64,000 bases of DNA from Nakamurella multipartita DSM 44233 (GTDB lineage Bacteria; Actinomycetota; Actinomycetes; Mycobacteriales; Nakamurellaceae): contig NC_013235.1 of the NCBI RefSeq assembly GCF_000024365.1, positions 5,704,001 through 5,768,000 on the forward strand, written 5' to 3'. Of the stretch, positions 28,686 to 38,674 are shown piece after piece. The notes beneath the pieces were generated by a model. The model was not told the DNA's origin. It ran no database searches and was given only the letters and a program-made list of their open reading frames with translations. The translations under genes and the position numbers were made by a program. Positions within the stretch are counted from its first letter, which is position 1; every line of letters starts with the position of its first letter.

Positions 28686-28718
28686 GCCCGCCGCTGCGGC
28701 GGCCGGACCCGCCCATGC

Positions 28719-28753
28719 AGAGAGGCCCGGGGCGGCGTGCCCCGGGCCTCTCT
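28719..28753 (+). terminator. Hairpin terminator after the CPBP gene
   Basis: Two perfect 14-base arms (AGAGAGGCCCGGGG and its complement) enclose a seven-base loop, 33 bases after the stop at 28685. The rest of the convergent gap, 28754-29021, shows no gene or further clear structure. Confidence 0.85.
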
Positions 28754-29021
28754 CGCGCCACACGTGCGAGCTTCGCGCGAGGCGGGTGCCGGCTGAACGG
28801 GTTTCGACCCGTCACCGACAACGGTGTCATCATCTCCCCGCCCGATGGGATTATGCGAGCCACTTTGACAAAGTGTTATTCAGGGTGACCCGGATGAGCG
28901 TGCGCCCACGATCCAGACCGCCCGTGCACCCTGGTGGCAACGCAGCGACGCCCCGACCGGTCGATGCCGCAGCATCACACCGATCGGGGCGCCGAAGGTG
29001 CTGCCCGGGCCTGCCGGGTGA

Positions 29022-29975
29022 CTACTTCCCTTCCCAGGCCGCCGCCCAGGTCTTGGGGCCGAGGATGCCCGACGGGTTGATGCCGTTGGCGTTCTGCAGC
29101 TGCACGACCGCGGTCTTAGTGGCCGGGCCGTAGTAGCCGGTTCCGGTCAACGGGTAGCCGCGGCTGGCCAGCTGCTTCTGGAAGCACTGCAGCTCCAGCG
29201 CCGTGTCGCCCTGCACGAACTGCCGGCCCGGCCAGGCCGGTGCGGTCGGCTGCCCGACCCCGCAGGACTCGTTGGTCTGCGGCGTGTAGGACGAGCCCGA
29301 GGCCGCCGGCGCCGGTGCGGCCGCTCCCGAGTCGGCCCAGGCCGCCGCCCACGTCTTGGGCCCGATGTACCCGACGACGTTGAGACCGGCCTTGGCCTGC
29401 AGATCCAGGACCGCGGCCTTGGTCTTGGGACCGAAGTAGCCGGTGCCGACCAGGTCGTAGCCGCGGGTGCCCATCTGCTTCTGCCAGGCCTTGAGGTCCT
29501 CGGAGTAGTCGCCCTCGGAGAACTGCCGACCCGGATAGGCCGGCGCCCCGGACGAGGACGAGCCGGACGAGGAACCCTCGGCCACCCCGCTACCGGAACT
29601 CTGGTTGCCGCTGACCGGAGCCGCTCCGCCCGAGCGGGCGTCGCCGTCCTCGGTCAGGCCGACCAGGTACGCGCAGACCCAGGGCTCCCAGCCGCGCTGC
29701 CGGTACAGCAGCAGGGCCCGGTAGTCCTGCTCCGAGGCCGATGCCTCGTTCGGGTACCCGGAACCGCCGACCGATCGCCAGGTCGACAGATCGAACTGAT
29801 AGGCGCCGTAGTAACCGTTGCCGGTGTTGATGGTGTAGCGATTGGTGGACTCGCACATACGCAGCTGGTACCAGTCATCGGCGGACGGGTCGGCCGAGGC
29901 CGGTCCGGCGAAGGCAACGACCGCCGATGTGGCGACCGCCGCGATGATGGCCGCAAAGGCCAGAGCACGCCGCAC
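29022..29975 (-). CDS. Secreted Rpf-type transglycosylase with two peptidoglycan-binding domains
   Basis: The 317-residue protein starts GTG at 29975. A signal peptide (RRALAFAAIIAAVATSAVVA ... ASA) ends near residue 28. The Rpf-like domain follows: DDWYQLRMCESTNRYTINTG with catalytic Glu42, NGYYGAYQFDLSTWRSVGG, and QRGWEPWVCA. A Gly/Ser-rich linker leads to two PG_binding_1 repeats, each ending in a GPKTWAAAW motif (about residues 165-210 and 270-315). It should cleave and hold peptidoglycan outside the cell, as resuscitation-promoting factors do. The second binding repeat contains an extra Cys pair (ESCGVG ... LQCFQKQ). Confidence 0.92.
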   Translation of the reverse strand: MRRALAFAAIIAAVATSAVVAFAGPASADPSADDWYQLRMCESTNRYTINTGNGYYGAYQFDLSTWRSVGGSGYPNEASASEQDYRALLLYRQRGWEPWVCAYLVGLTEDGDARSGGAAPVSGNQSSGSGVAEGSSSGSSSSGAPAYPGRQFSEGDYSEDLKAWQKQMGTRGYDLVGTGYFGPKTKAAVLDLQAKAGLNVVGYIGPKTWAAAWADSGAAAPAPAASGSSYTPQTNESCGVGQPTAPAWPGRQFVQGDTALELQCFQKQLASRGYPLTGTGYYGPATKTAVVQLQNANGINPSGILGPKTWAAAWEGK

Positions 29976-30039
29976 AGGGCGCCCTTCCTGGTCGCATCGC
30001 CACCAGACACGTTTCCAGGCGTGCCGAAATCGCCGATCC

Positions 30040-30065
30040 CCGCGCACCCGAAAAGGGGTGCGCGG
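30040..30065 (-). promoter_or_regulatory. Stable stem-loop in the leader of the Rpf-type gene
   Basis: CCGCGCACCC pairs perfectly with GGGTGCGCGG around a GAAAAG loop, with a second outer stem ATCGCCG/CGGCGAT at about 30030 and 30069. It lies 65-100 bases upstream of the GTG start in a leader that could be about 240 bases long. The stem could act in attenuation or message stability. I could not match the leader to a known riboswitch. Confidence 0.45.
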
Positions 30066-30217
30066 TACCGGCGATCGTGACGACGCCCCTTCCCCTTGCT
30101 CGACGCCGTCAGCCGAATTGCGCCTCGCTCGACCATTTCTCGTGACCAGCAGGGAACGGGCGGCGAAGAGCGAGGAGCGACGCCGACACGGGACCACGAC
30201 ACACGCGGTCCTCGCTT

Positions 30218-30247
30218 ACCGTAGAACACCAGTCACAGGAGTCACAA
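30218..30247 (-). promoter_or_regulatory. Candidate promoter for the Rpf-type gene
   Basis: Read on the minus strand, TTGTGA (30247-30242) is followed after 18 bases by TACGGT (30223-30218), a fair -35/-10 pair for an actinobacterial vegetative promoter. The remainder of the 497-base divergent gap 29976-30472 must also hold the EamA promoter; I see no gene in it. Confidence 0.35.
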
Positions 30248-30472
30248 GAGCCTCAGGCGTTCCTCCAATATCAGAAAGCGACACAAGCCCCAAGAAGACA
30301 CGCCGAAAGTTCGCCTGCTCGGGCGATGCTCCCCACCCATTCGTCAGCCGCACTTCCGGATCCGGTGCAGAAACTTTGCGCGTTCGCCGGGCCCGACCAG
30401 GAAGGTGCCGTGCGAGGGTGGCGTTGGTCGTCAACGACGATGCGATGACCGGACCTGGGTGAGGACACGAGC

Positions 30473-31432
30473 ATGACGCGACGAGGGTGGGTGCTGTTCG
30501 CGGCACTGAGTCTGATCTGGGGGATTCCCTACCTGCTGATCAAGATCGCGGTCACCGATGTCGACCCGCTGGTGGTGGCCTTCGGGCGCACCCTGATCGG
30601 CGCGCTCATCCTGCTCCCGGTCGCCCTGCACCGACGCGTGCTGGGTCCGGTCTTCCGGCGCTGGAAGGTGCTGCTGCTCTACACGGTGATCGAGATCAGC
30701 GGACCCTGGCTGCTGTTGGGGCACGCGGAGACCAAGCTCAACAGCTCGACCGCGGGCCTGCTGCTGGCCGTCGTGCCGATGATTGCCGCCATCATCCTGA
30801 CCGCGACCGGGCACGACCGGTTCGACGCGCGGCGCGTCATCGGCCTGGTCGTCGGTTTCACCGGCGTGGCCTTCCTGGTCGGCCTGGACATCCACTTCGA
30901 CGACCTGACCGCAGTCGGGCTGGTGATGCTGGTGGCCGTCGGCTACGCAGTCGGACCGATCATCATCAACCGGCGGCTGGCCGACCTGCCGCCGATCGGC
31001 GTCGTCACCGCGTCGCTGATCGTGGCGACCGTGCTCTACGCCCCGTTCACGGCCTTCTCGTGGCCGGTGACCATGACGGCGGACGCCGCCTGGTCCATCG
31101 CCGGGCTCGGCGTGATCTGCACGGCGGTGGCGTTCCTGGTGTTCTTCGCGTTGATCGCGGAGGCCGGTCCGGCTCGCGCGACCGTCATCACCTACATCAA
31201 CCCGGCGGTGGCCATCACGCTGGGCGTGCTGCTGCTCGACGAGCCGCTGACGGCGGGCATGGCGATCGGGTTCCCGCTGGTCATCCTGGGCTCGATCCTG
31301 GCCACGGCCCGGGTGCGCCGCCGCCGCGGCGACACCGACCTGGTGATCGCCACCGACCAGCCGCCGCGCCGCACGGCGCCGGTCGCCGGCCCGAAGGCCG
31401 AGCGCACGGCTGATCAACGCGACACGGGCTGA
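30473..31432 (+). CDS. EamA/DMT-family transporter (RhaT-like permease)
   Basis: The 319-residue protein has ten hydrophobic segments in two five-helix repeats. The first opens LFAALSLIWGIPYLLIKIAV with the DMT WG motif and holds GRTLIGALILLPVAL. The second opens LMLVAVGYAVGPIIINRRL and ends with ARATVITYINPAVAITLGVLLLDEPLT, the usual EamA end motif. A 45-residue Arg-rich cytoplasmic tail follows. Members export amino acids or metabolites or import sugars; the cargo is not readable. ATG at 30473 is close to the GAGGA at 30461. Confidence 0.9.
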   Translation: MTRRGWVLFAALSLIWGIPYLLIKIAVTDVDPLVVAFGRTLIGALILLPVALHRRVLGPVFRRWKVLLLYTVIEISGPWLLLGHAETKLNSSTAGLLLAVVPMIAAIILTATGHDRFDARRVIGLVVGFTGVAFLVGLDIHFDDLTAVGLVMLVAVGYAVGPIIINRRLADLPPIGVVTASLIVATVLYAPFTAFSWPVTMTADAAWSIAGLGVICTAVAFLVFFALIAEAGPARATVITYINPAVAITLGVLLLDEPLTAGMAIGFPLVILGSILATARVRRRRGDTDLVIATDQPPRRTAPVAGPKAERTADQRDTG

Positions 31433-31440
31433 TCAACGCA

Positions 31441-31471
31441 ACACGGGCCGCCGGAATCCGGCGGCCCGTGT
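31441..31471. terminator. Bidirectional hairpin terminator between EamA gene and fba
   Basis: Fifteen-base perfect arms (ACACGGGCCGCCGGA and complement) with one central base start nine bases after the EamA stop and end 16 bases before the fba stop. Read toward plus, GGTTT follows. Two short direct copies of GCTGATCAACGC lie just before it at about 31409 and 31429. Confidence 0.88.
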
Positions 31472-31486
31472 CGGTTTCGTACTGGG

Positions 31487-32521
<1,035 letters not shown>

Positions 32522-32605
32522 GGTGTTCCTTCCACTTGCTGTGGTCACCGAGCGGTCGGCTCGGGCTGGGTCTGCCGATGAACTTGGTCGGAGGGCTGAT
32601 CACCC

Positions 32606-32630
32606 GGGCGGGAACGCTGCGCTCCCGCCC
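32606..32630. other. Hairpin in the divergent gap upstream of fba
   Basis: GGGCGGGA and TCCCGCCC pair around ACGCTGCGC at 32606-32630, about 85 bases upstream of the fba start. It may be part of the fba leader. In the rest of the 341-base gap (32522-32862) I see only presumed promoter sequence and no gene. Confidence 0.4.
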
Positions 32631-32862
32631 CGACTGACACCTCCCCGAAAGCGAACGTGGTCGACGCGGCCACGGTGGTCGGCGGTGGATCCGCGGCTCA
32701 GTATTCCGCATCCGGCCCGGTGACGGCGGTCGAGGTGAATCGGCCGGCGCCCGTGGACCACCCACGAGCATCGACCCGGCCGCGTCGACGGCCCAGGGCC
32801 GTTGGACCCGACGGTCCGGGCGAGCCCTGTCCGGTTCGTCACGTCGCCAGTACCGTGGGGTG

Positions 32863-33732
32863 ATGGTCCGACGGCTCGGCGGGCTGCTGATCGTGCTGGT
32901 CACCATGGTGGGTGTCGCCGTCACGTCGGCCTCGGCGCGCCGGTCGGCCGGTACCGCGGTCGCCGCCCCGCTGCCGTCCGCCCCCGCCGTCGGCGATTGC
33001 CTGATCCGGGACGACCCGGCCCCGGGATCGGCCTGGGCCGTCGCCTTCGGGCCCTGTGTCGCGGACGCGCTGGGCCAGGTCGTCGCGCTCCGGCCGGCCG
33101 GCACTCCGGTCCCGATGACCCTCGACGGCTCGACCGGATGCCGGGGCGCGGTGCTGACGCGGGCCGGGCTGGTCGAGCGCGAGGGCCGGTTCGTGTTGCC
33201 CGGGCAACCGGCGACCGACCCGGTGACCTGGTCGTACTCGATGCCCGCCCGCACCGGCTGGTACGGCCCGTCACCGACGCTGCCGACCACCACCAGCTGG
33301 GCGGCCTGCGTGGTCCGCCCGGAGCGCGGCGCCGCCGGTCCGGCCAGTGTGATCAACGCCTTCGACGGCGGCGCCTTGCCGCCGGTCTACGGGACCTGTT
33401 GGGAATCAACGGAGATCAGCGCCGGCATGCGGCAGACCGGCTGCGCCCGGGAGCACCGGGCGGAGCTGATCGCGGTCGGCCGGGTCACCCCGGGGCAGTC
33501 CTGGGACGAGATCCGGACGTCGTGCCTGCGCCAGGCCGCCCAGGCCATCGGCCGCGCCGACCCCTCCGTCGACGGCCTGCTCACCGTGCGGATGCATCCG
33601 GACCGGACCGGGGAGATCACCCGGAACGTCGACGTCACCTGCTACGTGACGGCGACCGGCGACCGGTCGATCGTCGGCAGTGTGGTCGGGCTGGGTCCCC
33701 GGGCGCCGGTGCTGCTCGAGCGTCCCAACTAG
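32863..33732 (+). CDS. Secreted Cys-rich protein with septum-formation-like domains
   Basis: The 289-residue protein has an N-terminal signal or anchor helix (LLIVLVTMVGVAVTSASA) and then two related Cys-containing blocks. The first has VGDCLIRDDPAPGSAWAVAF and GPCVADALGQVVAL; the second has YGTCWESTEI, TGCAREHRAELIAVGRV and a CLRQAAQAIGR helix, ending in DVTCYVTATG. The C-C-H pattern resembles the septum-formation domain family of actinobacterial exported proteins, whose function is largely unknown. ATG 32863 or the GTG just before it can be the start. Its TAG overlaps the convergent lacI-type gene by four bases. Confidence 0.72.
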   Translation: MVRRLGGLLIVLVTMVGVAVTSASARRSAGTAVAAPLPSAPAVGDCLIRDDPAPGSAWAVAFGPCVADALGQVVALRPAGTPVPMTLDGSTGCRGAVLTRAGLVEREGRFVLPGQPATDPVTWSYSMPARTGWYGPSPTLPTTTSWAACVVRPERGAAGPASVINAFDGGALPPVYGTCWESTEISAGMRQTGCAREHRAELIAVGRVTPGQSWDEIRTSCLRQAAQAIGRADPSVDGLLTVRMHPDRTGEITRNVDVTCYVTATGDRSIVGSVVGLGPRAPVLLERPN

Positions 33733-34769
33733 GAGCGGGGCGCCCCACCGCCGACCGGCCCGGTGGAGGCGCGACGGATCAGTTCGCAGCCGACGTTGAC
33801 CGCGGTCGGGCCGGCGCCGGGATCGTTGACCTGCTGCAGCAACAGCCGCGCGGCGATCCGACCCTGGTCGCGCACCGGCTGACTGATCGTGCTCAGGTCG
33901 AACAGGTAGGCGAAGTCATGCCCGTCGACCCCGATGAAGGACATGTCCTTGGGCACCTGGATCTGGTGCAGGCGGGCGGCGTGCAGGCCGCCGATGGCCA
34001 CCTCGTCGCTGACCGCGAAGACGGCGGTGGGCCGGTCGGCGGACGGGCCGAACCGGCCGACGCTGCGATGCAGCGCCGCCTCTCCACCGTTGATCGAGAA
34101 GTCGGTCGGGAACGACAGCTCCGGGTCGGGCTCGATCCCGGCCGCGCGCAGCGCGTCGTGGTACCCGCGCTGACGATCGGAGGCGACGGTGAACCGGCGG
34201 TTCTCCTCGGTCTCGGACCCGAAGAACGCGATCCGCCGGTGGCCGAGATCCAGCAGGTGCTGGGTCGCCTGCCGGCCGACCGCGACGTTGTCCACCAGCA
34301 CCGCGGAGATGCCCTCCATGGCGGTGCCGACGGTGACGATCGGGACACCCAGGTCGTCCAGGCCCTCGATCGCCCGGTGGGCCAGCGGCACGTTGAGCGC
34401 GAGCACGCCGTCCACCCGCTTGGTCAACGCCCGGGCGTCGAGCTCGCCGTCGACGCCGAAGGGATACAGCATCAGGTCGTAGCCGCAGGCGGACAGGACC
34501 TCCTGCACGCCTTCGATCACGGCCGAGAAGAACCATCGGGACACCCACGGCGCGATCACCGCGATCGCATTGGTGCGCCCGGTGGTCAGCGCGGTCGCCC
34601 AGGGCGAGGGGGCATAACCCAGGGAGGCGGCGGCTCGCTCGACCGCCTCCCTGGTCTTGGTCGACACCCCGGGCAACCCCCGCAACGCGCGTGACACGGT
34701 TGCGGGGGAAAACCCGGAGAGTGCGGCCACTTCCATGATTCCGACCGTCTGAACCCTGGGGTCAGCCAC
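33729..34769 (-). CDS. LacI-family transcriptional regulator of the sugar ABC importer
   Basis: The 346-residue protein has the LacI plan: a helix-turn-helix TVGIMEVAALSGFSPATVSRAL followed by hinge helix SPWATALTTGRTNAIAVIAP, then a periplasmic-binding-protein-like effector domain with GVLALNVPLAHRAIEGL, VLVDNVAVGRQATQHLLDLGHRRIAFFG and DMSFIGVDGHDFAYLFDLSTISQP. It binds a palindromic operator and is released by a sugar. It is the last gene of the minus-strand importer operon, 38 bases after the second permease, so it likely controls its own operon through the operator at 38398-38411. GTG at 34769 has AGGAG upstream. Confidence 0.95.
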   Translation of the reverse strand: MADPRVQTVGIMEVAALSGFSPATVSRALRGLPGVSTKTREAVERAAASLGYAPSPWATALTTGRTNAIAVIAPWVSRWFFSAVIEGVQEVLSACGYDLMLYPFGVDGELDARALTKRVDGVLALNVPLAHRAIEGLDDLGVPIVTVGTAMEGISAVLVDNVAVGRQATQHLLDLGHRRIAFFGSETEENRRFTVASDRQRGYHDALRAAGIEPDPELSFPTDFSINGGEAALHRSVGRFGPSADRPTAVFAVSDEVAIGGLHAARLHQIQVPKDMSFIGVDGHDFAYLFDLSTISQPVRDQGRIAARLLLQQVNDPGAGPTAVNVGCELIRRASTGPVGGGAPRS

Positions 34770-34807
34770 GATCGTTCTCCTGGTTCACGTCGGTGCTGTC
34801 GGCGCGA

Positions 34808-35749
34808 TCAGCCCTTGACTCCACCGGCCAACAGACCTCGGACGAAGAATCGTTGCAGGGATAGGAAGACCACCAGCGGCACGATGATCGCGATGAACGC
34901 ACCTGCGGAGAGCAGTTGCCAGTCCTGGCCGCGGGTGCCGGACAGGCCGGCGATGGCTGCGGTGACCGGGGTCAGGTTGGGGCTGGGGGCGAAGACGAGC
35001 GCGACCAGCAGGTCGTTCCAGACCCATAGGAACTGGAAGATGCCGAACGCCGCGATGGCCGGGACGAGCAACGGCATGAGCACGACGAAGAAGATCTTCA
35101 CGTGTCCGGCGCCGTCGACCCGGGCCGCCTCGATGATCGACGCCGGAATCTCCTTCATGAAGTTGTGCATGATGAAGATGGCCAGCGGCAGACCGAAGAT
35201 GGTGTGCGCGATCCAGACCGGCCAGAACGAGTTCTGCAGGCCGGCGCTGACGAAGATGGACTGCAGCGGGATCAGGGCCACCTGCAGCGGCACGATCTGC
35301 AGGGCGAAGACGGCGACGAACAGGAAGTCGCGGCCCGGGAACTCGATCCAGGCGAACGCGTAGGCCGCCAGCAGGGCCAGGGTGATCGGGATGATCACTG
35401 CCGGGAAGACGATGACGAACGAGTTCAGGAAGAACGGGCCCAGGCCGCCGCTGCCGCTGAACGCCTGGGTGTAGTTGTCGAAGGTGATGCCGGGGTTGGC
35501 GAAGAACGTCCACCAGCCCGAGGTGTCGATGTCCGCTTTGGGCCGGAACGAGGTGACGAACAGGCCGAAGGTGGGGATCGTCCACAGGATGGCCAGCACG
35601 ATCGCGATGCCCGACGCCCAGGGCGAGGACAGTTTGGTCTTGGCGTCGGCCAGTCGCTGCTGCTTCTTGAGCTGGCGGGCGCTGACCTTTTCTTCCGGGG
35701 TGGCGTCGGTGCGGATCGGCAGCTCGACGGCCTCGCCTGACATGCTCAT
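34808..35749 (-). CDS. Sugar ABC transporter permease (MalG/AglG-type)
   Basis: The 313-residue protein has a charged 45-residue cytoplasmic head (KVSARQLKKQQRLADAKTKL) and six membrane helices. The EAA loop that contacts the ATPase is EAARVDGAGHVKIFFVVLMP. The segment FLQ/IVPLQVALIPLQSIFV and the C-terminal QRFFVRGLLAGGVKG are typical of the MalG side of carbohydrate importers. ATG at 35749 has GGAGG upstream and overlaps the stop of the partner permease by ATGA. Confidence 0.95.
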   Translation of the reverse strand: MSMSGEAVELPIRTDATPEEKVSARQLKKQQRLADAKTKLSSPWASGIAIVLAILWTIPTFGLFVTSFRPKADIDTSGWWTFFANPGITFDNYTQAFSGSGGLGPFFLNSFVIVFPAVIIPITLALLAAYAFAWIEFPGRDFLFVAVFALQIVPLQVALIPLQSIFVSAGLQNSFWPVWIAHTIFGLPLAIFIMHNFMKEIPASIIEAARVDGAGHVKIFFVVLMPLLVPAIAAFGIFQFLWVWNDLLVALVFAPSPNLTPVTAAIAGLSGTRGQDWQLLSAGAFIAIIVPLVVFLSLQRFFVRGLLAGGVKG

Positions 35750-36789
35750 CGGGTTTCCTCCACGAGCCTCATCTGCCGAACGTTGTACGCGATGACCGGG
35801 ATGATGATCACGAACAGGATGACGGCCAGGGCGGCGCCCAGGCCCTTGCCTTCTTCGCCCTGGCGGAACGACTGGGTGTAGAACTCGTTGGCCACCACGG
35901 ACGTGCCGAAGTTGCCGCCGGTCATGGTGCGGACGATGTCGAAGGCCTTCAGGGTGGCCATGGCGATGGTGGTGAGCACCACGACGATGGCCGGCCGGAT
36001 GGTGGGCACGGTGACCTTCATGAACAGCTTGAAGCCGGTGGCCCCGTCGAGCTGGGCGGCCTCGACGATGTCGTCGGGCACGGCCTTGATGGCCGCCGAG
36101 AGCAGCGTCATGGCGAACCCGGCCTGGATCCAGATCATCACCACGATCAGGAAGAAGGTGTTCCACGGCTCGGTGATGAGGAACTGGTAGGGGTCGAGCC
36201 CGAGCCAGACCAGTATCTGGTTGCCCAGACCGATCTGCGGGACGCCGGCCTGCCGGTACTCGTAGACGAATTTCCAGATGATCGAGGCGCCGACCATGGA
36301 GATGGCCATCGGCAGGAAGATCAGGGCCTTGGCGACCTTCTCGAACCGGGTCCGGTCCACGATGACCGCGTAGACCAGGCCGAAGATGGTGGCCACGATC
36401 GGCACGAAGATGACCCAGATCGCGGTGTTGATCAGGACCTTCTGGAAGTTCGGGTCGGTGAAGACCTCTTTGTAGTTGTCCAGGCTGAAGCTCAGGGCGG
36501 TCGATCGTTGACCGGTGGCCCGGTCGATGATCGGCTTGCCGTTGTCACCCAGGACGACGGAGCTGACCTGGAAAGAACGCCAGACCGTGAGCGCGGCCGG
36601 ATAGAACAGGCCGACGGCCAGGGCGATCGTGACCGGTCCGAGGAACCCGGCCACCAGGACCCACAACGGCACCTTCGGGCGGTCGATCAGCCACAAGATG
36701 CCACCGAGCACGACGACGAACAGCAGGATCGCGACGACCATCACGAGCAACTTGTCGGTGACGGACTCGGGTCGCAGGAACCAATCCAC
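35746..36789 (-). CDS. Sugar ABC transporter permease (MalF/AglF-type)
   Basis: The 347-residue protein carries eight likely membrane helices: two at the N-terminus (LLVMVVAILLFVVVLGGILW and VLVAGFLGPVTIALAVGLF) and six in the permease core. The EAA loop reads EAAQLDGATGFKLFMKVTVP. FLPMAISMVGASIIWKFVYEYR matches alpha-glucoside-type permeases. GTG at 36789 has GGGAG upstream. No ATP-binding subunit is encoded here, so the importer presumably shares a MsmK/MsiK-like ATPase encoded elsewhere, as is common in actinobacteria. Confidence 0.95.
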   Translation of the reverse strand: MDWFLRPESVTDKLLVMVVAILLFVVVLGGILWLIDRPKVPLWVLVAGFLGPVTIALAVGLFYPAALTVWRSFQVSSVVLGDNGKPIIDRATGQRSTALSFSLDNYKEVFTDPNFQKVLINTAIWVIFVPIVATIFGLVYAVIVDRTRFEKVAKALIFLPMAISMVGASIIWKFVYEYRQAGVPQIGLGNQILVWLGLDPYQFLITEPWNTFFLIVVMIWIQAGFAMTLLSAAIKAVPDDIVEAAQLDGATGFKLFMKVTVPTIRPAIVVVLTTIAMATLKAFDIVRTMTGGNFGTSVVANEFYTQSFRQGEEGKGLGAALAVILFVIIIPVIAYNVRQMRLVEETR

Positions 36790-36906
36790 GGTGCACTCCC
36801 TTCTTCATTCGATCGAGCCCGGCGCCACGGTGCGGCCTGCACGATGCGTCCTTGCTCGGACGCACCGCGCAGGCCGCCGCGCGGTCAGGGGTCGATCGTC
36901 AGTGGG

Positions 36907-38340
36907 TCAGCTCGACGGCCAGGCCGCTTGAATGTTGGCCAGGGTGGTCGCGTCGTCCTGCCCGGTGATCCAGGCGGTGAACTGCTTCCACTCGGCCGCC
37001 GAACCCACCTGGGCGGGCATCAGGTCGGAGGCGTCGAACCGGAAGGTCGTCTCCGGGTCCTGCAGCTTCTTCAGCGCGGTCTGCAGGATCGGGGTCGACG
37101 CGTTCGCGCCGTCCAGACCCTTATTGGCCGAGATGTAGCTGCCGGCCTTGGCCCGCTCGTTCGCGTACTCGGGGCTGGCCGCGAAGTACATGAACGCGTC
37201 GACCTCGGGACGATCCTGGAAGGCGGCGTAGAAGGTGCCACCACCAAGGACGGTCTGCCCGAACTTGTCGTTCATCGGCGGGAAGTAGAAGGCGTTGACG
37301 TCGCCGTCCTCGCCGAACTTGGTGCCCGCCGGGAAGAACGCGTCACCGTTGGCCGCGAAGCGCCACATCGGGCACTCGCCCGAGAGGACCTTGGCCGCCG
37401 GGTCGGAGAACTGGGTCGAGGCGATCGACTGCACGTCACCGAAACCGGAGTTCACCATCTGCGGGTTCTTGGCGATCTCGCCCACCCCGGCCAGCGCGTC
37501 CGCGATCTGCGGATCGGTGAACTTGACCTCGTTGGTCACCCACTGGTCGTAGACGTCCGGCCCGGACATCCGCAGGACGTACTCCTCCAGCCAGTCGGTC
37601 ATGTACCAACCGGTGGCCTCACCGGAACCGATACCCATACACCAGGGCTTGGTGCCGGAGGCGGCGATCTTGTCCTGCAGCGCGGTCAGCTCGTCCCAGG
37701 TGGTCGGGACCGTCCAGCCCTTCTCCGCCCAGACCTTCGGGTTGTACCAGACCAGCGACTTGAAGTCGGCGTTGTTCGGCAGACCGAAGGGGATGTCGTT
37801 GACGACGCCGTAGTTCATCCAGTCGTCGGGGAAGTACTGCTTGGCGAAAGCCTCGGTGTCCTCCGGCAGCGGCTTGACCGCTCCCTTGTCGTTCACGATC
37901 TGGGACAGCAGACCCGGCTGCGGGAAGATCGCGATGTCCGGCGCGTTGCCGGAGTCGATCCGCACCAGCACCTGGGCCTCGAAGTCCTTCGAGTCTTCGT
38001 AGGCCACGGTGGCCCCGGTGCACTCGGTGAACAGCTGATAGGACTTCTTGTAGGCGTCGGCCTCGGTGCCGGTGATGGTGGTGTAGATGCCGACCGTCTT
38101 GCCGGTCAGGTCGCCGTACTTGGACTTGACCGTGTCGCACCAGCCGCTGTCACCCGAGACCGGGCCGGCGGAGGCGGAACCGCCGCCACCCGCCGCGCTG
38201 CTCGCGGCCGCGGACGTGGCGGCCGCGCTGGTCGTGCCACTGCTTGATGAACTGCTGCCGCAGGCTGACAGCACCAGCGCAATCGCACCGACGCCGGCCA
38301 CCGTGGCCGCCAGTCGCTTCCTCGTCGCCTTGTGGGCCAC
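36907..38340 (-). CDS. Extracellular sugar-binding lipoprotein (alpha-glucoside-type solute-binding protein)
   Basis: The 477-residue protein starts GTG at 38340, because GGAGGT lies seven bases upstream (38348-38353); an ATG at 38355 would place that site inside the gene. The signal peptide ends in the lipobox VLSAC (Cys27), followed by a Ser/Gly/Ala linker of about 45 residues and a family 1 binding-protein fold: KTVGIYTTITGTEADAYKKS, APDIAIFPQPGLLSQI, DIPFGLPNNADFKSLVWYN, VPTTWDELTALQDKI. It captures a sugar, probably an alpha-glucoside, outside the membrane and hands it to the two permeases encoded downstream. Confidence 0.93.
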   Translation of the reverse strand: MAHKATRKRLAATVAGVGAIALVLSACGSSSSSSGTTSAAATSAAASSAAGGGGSASAGPVSGDSGWCDTVKSKYGDLTGKTVGIYTTITGTEADAYKKSYQLFTECTGATVAYEDSKDFEAQVLVRIDSGNAPDIAIFPQPGLLSQIVNDKGAVKPLPEDTEAFAKQYFPDDWMNYGVVNDIPFGLPNNADFKSLVWYNPKVWAEKGWTVPTTWDELTALQDKIAASGTKPWCMGIGSGEATGWYMTDWLEEYVLRMSGPDVYDQWVTNEVKFTDPQIADALAGVGEIAKNPQMVNSGFGDVQSIASTQFSDPAAKVLSGECPMWRFAANGDAFFPAGTKFGEDGDVNAFYFPPMNDKFGQTVLGGGTFYAAFQDRPEVDAFMYFAASPEYANERAKAGSYISANKGLDGANASTPILQTALKKLQDPETTFRFDASDLMPAQVGSAAEWKQFTAWITGQDDATTLANIQAAWPSS

Positions 38341-38397
38341 TCGGTTGACCTCCATCTCGTTGGACAGTGTGTGAGGGCGCTCACACGTCAGGAGGAA

Positions 38398-38411
38398 TGA
38401 AAACGTTTTCA
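38398..38411. promoter_or_regulatory. LacI-family operator upstream of the sugar importer operon
   Basis: TGAAAACGTTTTCA is a perfect 14-base palindrome with the AACGTT centre usual for LacI-type sites. It lies 58 bases upstream of the binding-protein start. On the minus strand TTGCAA (38425-38420) could be a -35 box partly next to it, so bound repressor would block initiation. A small hairpin (GTGTGAG/CTCACAC, 38369-38386) follows in the leader. The rest of the 334-base gap to 38674 has no gene. Confidence 0.85.
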
Positions 38412-38674
38412 GCGGTTTTTTGCAAGCCGAGATGGGGATCGAGCCGGTAACAATTGAGTAACCCGTGTGCACACAGCTTCGCTCCGTGAACTTTCTGTCC
38501 GATTGATCCGATCCGAGCGATTCTGTTGAAACCCGTTCGGCACGGTCGGTTGCAATCCGTGACGGCCATCGTGACCTGGCCCGAGCACGTCCGGTCCGTG
38601 CCAGGATCAAGGTGGCGTCGCGACGGCGCCGGGACGTCGGAACGGCACTTCGATCGGACAGGAGTTGGCCGGGG

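Noticed and set aside
29976-30260. c-di-AMP (ydaO/yuaA) riboswitch before the Rpf-type gene
   Set aside because: A CGTCAGC-containing stretch occurs, but on the strand away from the gene, and the conserved purine-rich GGGGRACC/GGGGTGAA parts are missing.
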